Shown here one piece after another: positions 1-5,811 of a stretch of DNA of 12,832 nt. The stretch is taken from assembly GCA_002315975.1 (NCBI GenBank), contig DCIK01000022.1:1-12832 (forward strand), given 5' to 3'. This DNA comes from Clostridiales bacterium UBA1728 (GTDB lineage Bacteria; Bacillota; Clostridia; Oscillospirales; Oscillospiraceae). Within the stretch, counting starts at the first letter, position 1. Each line of letters begins with the position of its first letter. Position numbers and translations under genes: made by a program. Under the pieces are notes generated by a model that was not told where the DNA came from, searched no databases, and saw only the letters and a program-made list of their open reading frames with translations.

Positions 1-476
1 GTTCCATCTTCTCCCATGATCTCTTTCTTCGTCCGTACCCGTTTCCCGGCCTCATCGAAGTACACGGCGCGGGTGGCGATCTTGTTATCCGGCGTTTCCA
101 AAAGCCGCCGCTCGGAAAAGATCAGATGGATGTGATAGTTAGTTTTCGTCTTGTTGTAGTGGAGTGCGGAAGTACATTCCACTCCGTACTGCCCCTTGAA
201 CTTCTCGGTGAACTCTTTCAGTACCTCATCGGGATCATACTCAGTGTAATTCTCCGGCAGGGCGATAATCAGTTCCCTTGCCTCGATACATTTTCCCTCA
301 GTGCCGAAGCGCCTAAACTCCTGCCGGCTTTCCCTTGCAAGGCACGTCCAGAACTCGGTATCAGCGGTATCATAGACGGCGAACAGGTTTTCCTGTCTGT
401 CCGGGCTTGCGATATAGCTGATGCGTCCTTTCAGATCGGGCAGCTTGCTCATCTGGATGAACGAATGCCGCGGCAT
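1..476 (-). CDS. MobA/MobL-family relaxase, N-terminal 158 residues (cut by window edge)
   Basis: This is the N-terminal part of a DNA relaxase that would nick the element's oriT and pilot the strand during conjugative transfer. The minus-strand frame is open from ATG at 476 to the window edge. It begins MPRHSFIQMSKLPDLKGRIS, followed by YIASPDRQEN at about residues 21-30 and EARELIIALPE at 65-75. The histidine motif H106 with NYHIHLIF (H115, H117) matches relaxase motif III, the metal-binding HxH. A TGA lies two codons upstream in frame, fixing the start region; ATG at codon 9 is an alternative. The ribosome site is weak (GGTGA), but the start is only 6 nt after the stop of the preceding small ORF, so translational coupling is likely. 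It belongs to the xis-led minus-strand operon. The catalytic tyrosine cannot be assigned with certainty. Confidence 0.88.
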   Translation of the reverse strand, partial: MPRHSFIQMSKLPDLKGRISYIASPDRQENLFAVYDTADTEFWTCLARESRQEFRRFGTEGKCIEARELIIALPENYTEYDPDEVLKEFTEKFKGQYGVECTSALHYNKTKTNYHIHLIFSERRLLETPDNKIATRAVYFDEAGKRVRTKKEIMGEDG

Positions 477-482
477 GGTTCA

Positions 483-731
483 TCACCGTTCTTTTTTGCA
501 ACTGCATACGGCAGTTGCCGCTGCGGGGGTGGTCAGTGACCGACGGAGCAGCGATAGAAAAATGCCGCAGCATTTTTCTCTGTATCGAATGTGAGGCGGG
601 CTTCCCGAACACTCGATACAGGCCCTCCGCAGGAGCGAAATACCCGGAGTACGAACCATCAGGTTTGTGCGAGGGGTGTATTTCGCTCTCAGACAGCGAG
701 GCCTTGAGAGACTGCTTTTCATAAGCATCAT
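483..731 (-). CDS. Small Cys/Arg-rich ORF (82 aa) between xis and relaxase
   Basis: I do not recognise this protein. It has a very good translation signal: AAAGGAGGTGG lies just before ATG-ATG-CTT-ATG. The first ATG overlaps the TGA stop of xis as ATGA, and the ORF stops 6 nt before the relaxase ATG. The 82-residue product starts MMLMKSSLSRPRCLRAKYT and ends in CSCKKER. It is rich in Arg and Cys, with no membrane segment or known domain that I can see. The ORF runs across three hairpins that look like part of an oriT, so its amino-acid sequence may be constrained by DNA structure. It may instead be a translated leader that couples xis to relaxase rather than a functional protein. A second frame (from 612, ending at 370) is also open here, which weakens the coding call. 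Confidence 0.45.
   Translation of the reverse strand: MMLMKSSLSRPRCLRAKYTPRTNLMVRTPGISLLRRACIECSGSPPHIRYREKCCGIFLSLLRRSLTTPAAATAVCSCKKER
498..621. other. Candidate oriT region with three hairpins
   Basis: Three inverted repeats sit directly upstream of the relaxase gene. 498-505 pairs with 511-518 (GCAACTGC/GCAGTTGC, 5-nt loop). 556-565 pairs with 570-579 (AGAAAAATGC/GCATTTTTCT, 4-nt loop). 580-588 pairs with 613-621 (CTGTATCGA/TCGATACAG), enclosing GTG/CAC and CGGG-CTT-CCCG inner stems. Relaxase-recognised inverted repeats beside the mob gene are usual for MOB elements. The nick site itself is not identified. The 556-579 hairpin could instead be a weak terminator or attenuator within the minus-strand operon. 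Confidence 0.45.
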
Positions 732-943
732 ACCACCTCCTTTACTTCGTCCCTGCATCGCAGGTTTCTTCCCTGGTTGACGGTCATAAAACGCTCCAGC
801 GTATCCGTCCGGATAATGGTTTTCCGTCCGACCTTGAGTACCGGGAGCTTGCCCCAGTCCACCAGAGCACGCATGGTGTTTCGTCCAATCCCGGACATTT
901 CTGCCGCTTCTTCAATAGTCATACCGATTTTTGCAACGCTCAT
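728..943 (-). CDS. Excisionase-like small helix-turn-helix protein (Xis family)
   Basis: A 71-residue DNA-binding protein of the excisionase/MerR-like winged-helix type, close in size to Tn916 Xis. The signature is TIEEAAEMSGIGRNTMRALV (residues 9-28) followed by the wing DWGKLPVLKVGRKTIIRTD and a short helix TLERFM, the usual layout of the excisionase DNA-binding domain. Its likely role is to bend DNA at the element's attachment site and steer the integrase toward excision; it may also regulate transcription. The start is ATG at 943 with AAAGGAGA about 9 nt upstream. It is the first gene behind the minus-strand promoter at 993-1021, and its stop overlaps the next ORF's ATG. Family assignment is firm; the excision role is inferred from the integrase nearby. 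Confidence 0.85.
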   Translation of the reverse strand: MSVAKIGMTIEEAAEMSGIGRNTMRALVDWGKLPVLKVGRKTIIRTDTLERFMTVNQGRNLRCRDEVKEVV

Positions 944-992
944 ATCTTCTTTCTCCTTTCAATAGTTCTCATCCTGCAACGATGGTAAGTAT

Positions 993-1021
993 AGTATATG
1001 CAATCTGCTATCACTTGTCAA
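993..1021 (-). promoter_or_regulatory. Promoter of the xis-mob operon
   Basis: On the minus strand a perfect -35 box TTGACA (1016-1021) is separated by 17 bp from TATACT (993-998). It faces xis, 50 nt downstream, and diverges from the repressor promoter. The -10 region is part of a motif shared with that promoter, suggesting repressor control. Confidence 0.8.
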
Positions 1022-1073
1022 CTCATTTTGCAACGCATTAAAAAGAAAATATGAAAATAGTTGTAAATTGCTA

Positions 1074-1102
1074 TTGCAAACTGCAACGCCATATGCTATA
1101 CT
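1074..1102 (+). promoter_or_regulatory. Promoter of the repressor gene
   Basis: The -35 box TTGCAA (1074-1079), a 17-bp spacer and TATACT (1097-1102) precede the repressor ATG by about 25 nt. The sequence around the -10 (CATATGCTATACTAAC) matches that of the opposing xis promoter at nearly every position, so autoregulation is likely. Confidence 0.75.
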
Positions 1103-1126
1103 AACGTCAGTGAGGTGAATAAGCCT

Positions 1127-1792
1127 ATGACAAAAGATAACAGCTTCACCGCAAAACAGGTCGGTGAAAGAATCAGAGAACGCAGGACGGAACTGCGGCT
1201 GTCCATGAGCCAGCTCGGAGACCGTCTCGGCGTAAACAAATCCACCATACAGAGATACGAGACAGGCGGCGTTGATCCTGAAAGAATGATCCTTATCGTG
1301 CCGATTGCGGAGGCTCTGGAAACGACACCGGAATGGTTGACAGGCAAATCCGACGCAAAGGAATACGACAGCTATACCCTCTGCAAGAAGGCTATCGAGC
1401 AGCACATTTCGGACTACCTTGACAGCATGACAAGTGCCGTACAGGGGCAGCCGCATCAGCAGCTCCTGACAACCTTCCTCGGTGAGATCGTCGATCTCTA
1501 TGCCTTGTTCTGCGAACACTTTGCAGCGGCAATGAAAGAGGTAGACAAGATCGCAGAGGATGAAGGACTGAAAGAATCTCTGAGACGGTATGCGATAGAA
1601 TCCGGAGCAATCACGGAAAAGGTCTATCGCAAAGAGATGGAAGCACCCGTGGAAGATATGAAACGATTTATGGACGGTCTTTTACATATCTACGATGAGG
1701 GACGCACCAATGTAAAGATTGGAGACCTCCTCGGGATCAAGCAGGAAGCATTGAGAAGGCTTCCTGAAAAAGACGAATCCGTGGCACCTTGA
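1127..1792 (+). CDS. XRE-family transcriptional repressor of the mobile element
   Basis: A 221-residue regulator with an N-terminal lambda-repressor-like helix-turn-helix (residues about 13-66: ERIRERRTELRLSMSQLGDR, then LGVNKSTIQRYETG, and a TPEWLTG end). Residues 80-221 are helical and lack the Ser/Lys peptidase residues of LexA/CI proteins, so no RecA-dependent self-cleavage is expected. I chose ATG at 1127 because GAGGTG lies 9 nt upstream; GTG at 1115 overlaps that ribosome site and would add only four residues. The gene is divergent from xis and upstream of the integrase in the same direction, the position of an immunity repressor. It probably binds repeats in the 944-1126 region. How it is relieved is not visible. 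Confidence 0.85.
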   Translation: MTKDNSFTAKQVGERIRERRTELRLSMSQLGDRLGVNKSTIQRYETGGVDPERMILIVPIAEALETTPEWLTGKSDAKEYDSYTLCKKAIEQHISDYLDSMTSAVQGQPHQQLLTTFLGEIVDLYALFCEHFAAAMKEVDKIAEDEGLKESLRRYAIESGAITEKVYRKEMEAPVEDMKRFMDGLLHIYDEGRTNVKIGDLLGIKQEALRRLPEKDESVAP

Positions 1793-1865
1793 CAACAGAG
1801 TTTACCGGCTGATCTCAGCCGATAACAAATAAAGCGTATATGTCACAGACCCGGCTGCCACGGAT
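1777..1865. repeat. Nested inverted repeats between repressor and integrase
   Basis: ATCCGTGGCA (1777-1786, in the 3' end of the repressor gene) is perfectly complementary to TGCCACGGAT (1856-1865). Between them lies the near-palindrome CGGCTGATCTCAGCCG (1806-1821). In a repressor-integrase transcript these arms could fold into one long structure ending about 20 nt before the integrase start. No convincing separate integrase promoter is seen: a TTGACA at 1789-1794 lacks a spaced -10. Confidence 0.5.
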
Positions 1866-1886
1866 AGAAAGGAGAATAATATATCT

Positions 1887-3182
1887 ATGGCAAAAGGTTC
1901 TGTGAGAAAGAAAGGAAGCAAGTGGTACTACCGCTTCTATGTGGAGAATGAAAGCGGGAAGCTGGTACAGCGCGAATTTGCGGGAACGGCAAGCAAGAGC
2001 GAGACGGAAGCCATGCTTCGTAAGGCAATGGAGGATTATGAAGCGAAGAAGTTCGTGGCAAAGTCCGAAAACGTCACTGTGGGGCAGATGCTGGATATGT
2101 GGGTGGAGGAAGAACTGAAACCCGGCAGTCTCAGTAACGGAACGGTATCTGCGTATCAGGGAACGGTGGGACGCATCAAGCAGTTTCCTATCGGAGACCG
2201 TAAGCTGAAAACCGTCACCCCGGAGCATCTGCAAGCATTCCTTGATCTTCTCTCCTTCGGAGGGATGGATGCGAACGGAAAAGAGGTCAAGCCCATCAGT
2301 AAAGGGTATATGCGCCTCTTCTCGGCAGTGCTGCAAGGTGCGTTCCGGTTTGCGGTATTCCCCAAGCGGCTACTAAGCTACAACCCCATGCAGTACGTGG
2401 TCATGCGGAAGAAGCAGGAGAGCTACGAACTGTTCTCGGACGACAACAGCGATGAGCTGGCGGTTCCCACCATCACCTACGAACAGTATGTAGCTCTAAC
2501 GGACTGGCTCAAAAAGAAGAACAATCCGGCGCTGCTCCCCATTCAGATCGCCTACTTCACCGGACTTCGTATCGGAGAAGTGTGTGCGCTGACCTGGCAG
2601 GACATCGACTTGAAAGAACAGGTCATTACGGTACGGCGCAGTATGCGATACAACGGGGCAAGACACAAGACGGAGATCGGCCCCACCAAGCGGAGCAAGA
2701 TCCGCACGGTGGACTTCTGTGACACGCTGGCGGAGCTCCTGAAAGAAGCGAAAAAGGAACAACACCTAAACCGCTTCAAGTACGGAGAACTCTACAGTCT
2801 GAACTACTGCAAAGAGGTACAGGAGAAAGGCCGCAGCTACTACGAGCTGTACACGCTGGGGATGACGGAAGAAGTACCGGAGGACTACAAGGAACTCTCC
2901 TTTGTATGTCTCCGTCCCGACGGGGCTTATGAATCCGCAAACACGGTCAGCATCATGTGCAGGACGGCGCAGGAGAAGGTTCCAGGCCTTGAGGACTTCC
3001 ACTTCCATACACTCAGACACACGTTTACAAGCAACCTGCTTTCTAACGGCGCACAGCCGAAGGACGTACAGGAGCTTCTCGGACATGCGGATGTGAGTAC
3101 CACGATGAATATCTACGCACACGCGACAAAGGAAGCAAAACGCTCCTCCGCAAGACTGCTGGACAAAGTAGTCGGCGAGTAA
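1887..3182 (+). CDS. int: Tyrosine site-specific integrase
   Basis: A 431-residue tyrosine recombinase that would integrate and excise the element. Residues 1-55 are the arm-binding N-terminal domain (MAKGSVRKKGSKWYYRFYVE). About 64-165 is the SAM-like core-binding domain, and 195-431 the catalytic domain. Active-site residues are visible: Arg228 in TGLRIGE, a Lys near 268 in the hairpin PTKRSKIR, His374 and Arg377 in HTLRHT, His400 in LLGHAD, and nucleophile Tyr410 in MNIYAHA. Length is normal for Tn916-type integrases. The start is ATG at 1887; AAAGGAGA lies 12 nt upstream, a longer spacing than usual. It follows the repressor by 94 nt without a clear promoter, so it is probably read from the repressor promoter. 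The terminator follows within 11 nt, consistent with int being the last gene of the element. Confidence 0.97.
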   Translation: MAKGSVRKKGSKWYYRFYVENESGKLVQREFAGTASKSETEAMLRKAMEDYEAKKFVAKSENVTVGQMLDMWVEEELKPGSLSNGTVSAYQGTVGRIKQFPIGDRKLKTVTPEHLQAFLDLLSFGGMDANGKEVKPISKGYMRLFSAVLQGAFRFAVFPKRLLSYNPMQYVVMRKKQESYELFSDDNSDELAVPTITYEQYVALTDWLKKKNNPALLPIQIAYFTGLRIGEVCALTWQDIDLKEQVITVRRSMRYNGARHKTEIGPTKRSKIRTVDFCDTLAELLKEAKKEQHLNRFKYGELYSLNYCKEVQEKGRSYYELYTLGMTEEVPEDYKELSFVCLRPDGAYESANTVSIMCRTAQEKVPGLEDFHFHTLRHTFTSNLLSNGAQPKDVQELLGHADVSTTMNIYAHATKEAKRSSARLLDKVVGE

Positions 3183-3192
3183 AAAAGAAAAA

Positions 3193-3236
3193 GCTTTCCC
3201 TTGTTTTGCCGGATAAGGGCAAAAACAAGGGAAAGC
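3193..3236 (-). terminator. Strong hairpin terminator at the element edge
   Basis: GCTTTCCCTTGTTTTGCC (3193-3210) pairs with 3218-3236, with one bulged base and a 7-nt loop. On the minus strand the stem is followed by a U-rich tail (CTTTTTCTTTTTT from 3181-3193), a canonical intrinsic terminator. On the plus strand the stem lacks a U-tract, so the sequence seems built to stop transcription entering the element from outside. It may still slow integrase transcripts. Confidence 0.75.
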
Positions 3237-3314
3237 AGTCGAAAACGGAGCATTAAAACAGCGATTTTCCTTGAAATATCAGGGGTTTTGGAGAATGGGA
3301 TAGATAAATTCGGA

Positions 3315-3343
3315 TTGACAATTCCTTCCACTTGCTATATCAT
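3315..3343 (+). promoter_or_regulatory. Promoter of the first UroD-like gene
   Basis: TTGACA (3315-3320), a 17-bp spacer and TATCAT (3338-3343) lie 38 nt before the ATG at 3382. The perfect -35 and optimal spacing suggest high activity, in keeping with the gene's strong codon bias. Confidence 0.75.
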
Positions 3344-3381
3344 GCTTGCATAACCATTTTTTATTTGAGGAGAAATAAATT

Positions 3382-4371
3382 ATGCTTACCAAAAAACAGA
3401 ACTTCCTTGAGACCATTCACGGCGGCAACCCCGACCGCTTCGTGAACCAGTACGAGTACCTGGGCATGATGGCCGGCGACCCCATTTCCGGTCAGAGCAA
3501 GCGCCCCGTCAAGGGCGGCGAGCCTGTGGTGGACGCCTGGGGCGTGACCAAGAGCTATCCCGCCAACGTGCCCGGTGCTTTCCCCATGCACGACATGGAG
3601 CACCGCGTCATCAAGGACATTGAGCACTGGAAGGATTATGTCCATATGCCCCAGACCGACTTCCCCGATGAAGCCTGGGCCGGCTACGAGCAGCGCGCTG
3701 CCGCCATCGACCGCAACGAGGTCTTTGCCTCCACCATGTCCGCCCCCGGCATCTTCGAGCAGGTGCACTATCTCATGAGCATCGACGAGGCTCTGCTGGC
3801 CTTCTACACCAACCCCGACGAGATGCACGAGCTCATCGACTACATCACTGAGTATGAGCTGAAGCTGGCCAAGGAGCTCATTAAGCACGGCCATCCCGAG
3901 GCCGTGTTCCACCACGACGACTGGGGCTCCCACAACTCCTCCTTCATGTCCCCCGAGATGTTCGAGGAATTCATCGTTCCCGCCTACAAGAAGGTCTACG
4001 GCTACTACCGTGAGAACGGCGTGGAGCTCATCGTCCACCACTCCGACTCCTACGCTGCCAATCTGGTGCCCGCCATGATCGAGATGGGCATTGACGTGTT
4101 CCAGGGCTGCGTCACCACCAACAACGTGCCCGCGCTGGTGAAGGAATACGGCGGCAAAATCGCCTTTATGGGCGACATCAACAACGGCGTTGTGGATATT
4201 CCCCGCTGGACTCCCGAGCTCATCGAGGGCGAGGTTCGCCGCGCCTGCGAAACCAACGGCAAGCACTACTTCATCCCCTGCCTGACCGCCGGCGGCCCCG
4301 GCAGCACCTACCCCGGTGTGTACCAGGCCACCACCGAGGCCATCGACAAGATGAGCAAGGAAATGTTCTGA
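3382..4371 (+). CDS. UroD/MtaA-superfamily protein, likely methyltransferase (paralogue 1)
   Basis: A 329-residue cytoplasmic TIM-barrel protein of the uroporphyrinogen decarboxylase/MtaA superfamily, whose members include cobalamin:CoM methyltransferases and O-demethylase components. The conserved core HHDDWGSHNSSF (177-188) is shared with the next gene. The HemE substrate-binding motif RxPVWxMRQAGR is absent, so heme synthesis is unlikely. Aligned with MtaA-type zinc ligands (HxC...C), this protein shows His220-Ser-Asp222 and Cys300 (FIPCLTAGGPG), so one Cys is replaced by Asp. The start is ATG at 3382 with GAGGAG about 9 nt upstream. Codons are overwhelmingly C/G-ending, suggesting high expression. 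The gene has its own promoter and terminator. No corrinoid-protein gene is in the window, so substrate and methyl acceptor are unknown. Confidence 0.8.
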   Translation: MLTKKQNFLETIHGGNPDRFVNQYEYLGMMAGDPISGQSKRPVKGGEPVVDAWGVTKSYPANVPGAFPMHDMEHRVIKDIEHWKDYVHMPQTDFPDEAWAGYEQRAAAIDRNEVFASTMSAPGIFEQVHYLMSIDEALLAFYTNPDEMHELIDYITEYELKLAKELIKHGHPEAVFHHDDWGSHNSSFMSPEMFEEFIVPAYKKVYGYYRENGVELIVHHSDSYAANLVPAMIEMGIDVFQGCVTTNNVPALVKEYGGKIAFMGDINNGVVDIPRWTPELIEGEVRRACETNGKHYFIPCLTAGGPGSTYPGVYQATTEAIDKMSKEMF

Positions 4372-4380
4372 ACCTGCCCG

Positions 4381-4407
4381 GAGAGGGGTGGCGAAGCCAC
4401 CCCTCTC
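4381..4407 (+). terminator. Terminator hairpin after UroD-like paralogue 1
   Basis: A perfect 12-bp stem GAGAGGGGTGGC (4381-4392) with GCCACCCCTCTC (4396-4407) and a GAA loop starts 9 nt after the stop. The following TGCGTATTTACT is only moderately T-rich. The remaining bases to 4550 show a small CGCTG/CAGCG palindrome at 4422-4435 and no gene. Confidence 0.7.
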
Positions 4408-4529
4408 TGCGTATTTACTCGCGCTGATCGCAGCGGCTTCGCCCGCTTGCCGATGATTTTTGCGCCCCGCTGCTGCGCTTATTCGCAATATGTATAATTC
4501 TTCTTGGCGATTTTTTACTGTTCCTTCTC

Positions 4530-4561
4530 TTTACAGGGGAATGAATCTGTGTTATTATAAT
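4530..4561 (+). promoter_or_regulatory. Possible promoter of the second UroD-like gene
   Basis: A perfect -10 TATAAT (4556-4561) lies 52 nt before the ATG at 4614. The best -35-like box, TTTACA (4530-4535), is 20 bp away, longer than ideal. The preceding hairpin at 4381-4407 supports separate transcription. Confidence 0.45.
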
Positions 4562-4613
4562 AAAAACGCATAGTTGTATGCGTATAAGTAGAATAATGAA
4601 GGAGAAAAGAACC

Positions 4614-5663
4614 ATGTTCAAGAAGATTCCTTTTAACGAAGCTGAGATGCAGACCGCGTACCAGCTCCCCGGTATGCCCGGCCGTCCCGGTGCCACCGTC
4701 CGTACCGCTCCCGTGTCTCCCCGTCAGAATGCCGAGGCTATGTACTGGGATCACCATCCCTACTACATGACCAACTCCACCACTCAGGGCATCCGTAACC
4801 CCTGGAACGACCACATGGGCCGCGGCGGCGCTCCCGGTCTGGTGGACGATCTGGGCATTGAGTGGGTGTTTGAGCCCACTGCCGGCGGCTCCATCGTGCA
4901 CCCCGAGAAGCCCCAGCTGCTGGATGACGTGAACAACTGGAAGGAAGTTGTACATCTTCCCGATCCCGAGACCTGGGACTGGGAGGCTGCCAAGGCCGAG
5001 CTGAAGCTGGATTACTCCCTGCCCCTGCAGGTGACCTTTACCAACGGCTTTGGCTTCGAGCGCATGATCTCCATGATGGGCTTCGTCCCCGCCGCCATGG
5101 CGCTGCTGGACGAGGAGCAGACCGACGCCATCAAGGAAATGCTGCAGGCCTTTGCCGACTTCGGCTGCAAGTGCATCCGCAAGTACGTTGAGGTGTTCCC
5201 CTCCATCGACATCATCAACATCCACGACGACTGGGGCTCCCAGCAGTCCACCTTCTTCTCCGAGGACATCGCCCGCGAGATTTTCCTGCCCTACCTCAAG
5301 CAGATGACCGACACCATCCATGAGCTGGGCCGTATCGCCTCCCTGCACTCCTGCGGCCACAACGACAAGCGCACCCAGGTCTTCATCGACGCCGGCTTCG
5401 ATGAGTGGCAGCCCCAGGACATGAACGACTTCGACTACCTCTTCGAGAACTTCGCCGACAAGATTCTCCTCTACGTGTGGGAAGACACCAGTGCTCTGGC
5501 CGACAAGTCCGAGGAAGAGCAGCGCGAGGCCGCCCGCAAATTCTTCGACCGCTTCAACAAGCCCGGCAAGTTCACCATGCTCTCCAGCCACATGACCGCC
5601 GCCCCCAAGGCCTATCTGGACGAAATCTACCGCTACTCCCGCGTCCGCTACGCCGAGTGGTAA
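4614..5663 (+). CDS. UroD/MtaA-superfamily protein, likely methyltransferase (paralogue 2)
   Basis: A 349-residue soluble protein, a divergent relative of the preceding gene. It shares the core IHDDWGSQQSTF (203-214), while the N-terminal 90 residues have their own Pro-rich start (QLPGMPGRPGATVRTAPVSP). Here the zinc-ligand positions read His245-Ser-Cys247 (LHSCGHND), and the distal Cys of MtaA seems replaced by His326 (LSSHMTAAPKAYLDE), aligned to PCLTAGG of paralogue 1. The HemE signature is missing. I chose ATG at 4614 because AAGGAGA lies 8 nt upstream; the frame is open 12 codons earlier without a ribosome site. Strong codon bias suggests high expression. A clear terminator follows. A role in methyl transfer or O-demethylation is inferred from the superfamily; the two could work as a pair or have different substrates. 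Confidence 0.8.
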   Translation: MFKKIPFNEAEMQTAYQLPGMPGRPGATVRTAPVSPRQNAEAMYWDHHPYYMTNSTTQGIRNPWNDHMGRGGAPGLVDDLGIEWVFEPTAGGSIVHPEKPQLLDDVNNWKEVVHLPDPETWDWEAAKAELKLDYSLPLQVTFTNGFGFERMISMMGFVPAAMALLDEEQTDAIKEMLQAFADFGCKCIRKYVEVFPSIDIINIHDDWGSQQSTFFSEDIAREIFLPYLKQMTDTIHELGRIASLHSCGHNDKRTQVFIDAGFDEWQPQDMNDFDYLFENFADKILLYVWEDTSALADKSEEEQREAARKFFDRFNKPGKFTMLSSHMTAAPKAYLDEIYRYSRVRYAEW

Positions 5664-5683
5664 GGACTTACTACAGTTTTTCT

Positions 5684-5716
5684 ACTCCCGGTACCTGATT
5701 GGTGCCGGGAGTTTTT
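5684..5716 (+). terminator. Intrinsic terminator after UroD-like paralogue 2
   Basis: ACTCCCGGTACC (5684-5695) pairs with GGTGCCGGGAGT (5701-5712) through 12 bp including one G-T wobble, with a 5-nt loop, followed by TTTTT. It isolates the UroD-like gene from the restriction-modification island. Confidence 0.9.
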
Positions 5717-5737
5717 CTATCTTTTCCCATCCCTGTC

Positions 5738-5779
5738 ACTTATTGTATGTAGACTTTTTGTAAGCATCAACCTTATATT
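5738..5779 (+). promoter_or_regulatory. Promoter and candidate C-boxes of the controller-nuclease operon
   Basis: Two near-identical direct repeats, ACTTATTGTATG (5738-5749) and ACTTTTTGTAAG (5753-5764), match at 10 of 12 positions with a 15-bp period. The second overlaps a likely -35 TAGACT (5750-5755), which is 18 bp from TATATT (5774-5779). C-boxes in other R-M systems also sit at or just upstream of the -35 and contain ACTT-type elements, so autoregulation by the controller is likely. The match to the classical C-box is partial. Confidence 0.5.
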
Positions 5780-5811
5780 AAAATATCATGGATGGCGCAT
5801 AGAGGTGTATC

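Larger units (their letters stand above)
975..1102. promoter_or_regulatory. Candidate operators of the element switch
   Basis: The intergenic region holds three copies of TGCAACG on the plus strand (975-981, 1029-1035, 1082-1088), starting 54 and 53 bp apart, about five helical turns. Separately, CATATRCTATACTWAC occurs once in each orientation, over the -10 of each divergent promoter. Both arrangements suit a dimeric XRE repressor bridging the two promoters. Which repeat, if either, is the operator is inference. Confidence 0.5.
1..3310. mobile_element. End of an integrative mobilizable or conjugative element
   Basis: A tyrosine integrase, XRE repressor, Xis-like protein and MobA/MobL relaxase lie side by side in the order seen at the recombination end of many Firmicute integrative elements. 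The left part runs off the window. The right boundary is inferred to lie between the terminator at 3193-3236 and the promoter at 3315, because the next gene has its own promoter and host-like codon use. No attachment-site repeat can be identified because the other end is not visible. No type IV secretion or cargo gene is visible, so mobilizable versus self-transmissible cannot be decided. Confidence 0.8.

Noticed and set aside
126..539. 137-codon plus-strand frame at the left edge
   Set aside because: The minus strand of the same region encodes a relaxase with a clear HxH motif, so this is a shadow.
370..612. 80-codon minus-strand frame across the relaxase start
   Set aside because: It overlaps the relaxase N-terminus in another frame and has no ribosome site; the neighbouring frame has the strong one.
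1115..1126. GTG start of the repressor
   Set aside because: The GTG lies within the likely ribosome site GAGGTG; ATG at 1127 has correct spacing.
1787..1886. Independent integrase promoter from TTGACA at 1789-1794
   Set aside because: No -10-like hexamer at 16-18 bp; the nearest AT-rich boxes are about 26 bp or more away.
1..3310. Prophage origin for the integrase-repressor module
   Set aside because: A MobA/MobL relaxase lies in the same module and no phage structural or replication gene is seen.
3361..4488. 375-codon minus-strand open frame
   Set aside because: It mirrors the UroD-like gene; the Gly/Val/His-rich translation has no domain and no ribosome site, and arises from codon bias of the true gene.
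4515..5591. 358-codon minus-strand open frame
   Set aside because: Antisense shadow of UroD-like paralogue 2, low-complexity translation, no start signal.
3382..5663. Heme-pathway uroporphyrinogen decarboxylase (hemE)
   Set aside because: The N-terminal RxPVWxMRQAGR substrate motif is absent from both proteins, and no heme genes are near.
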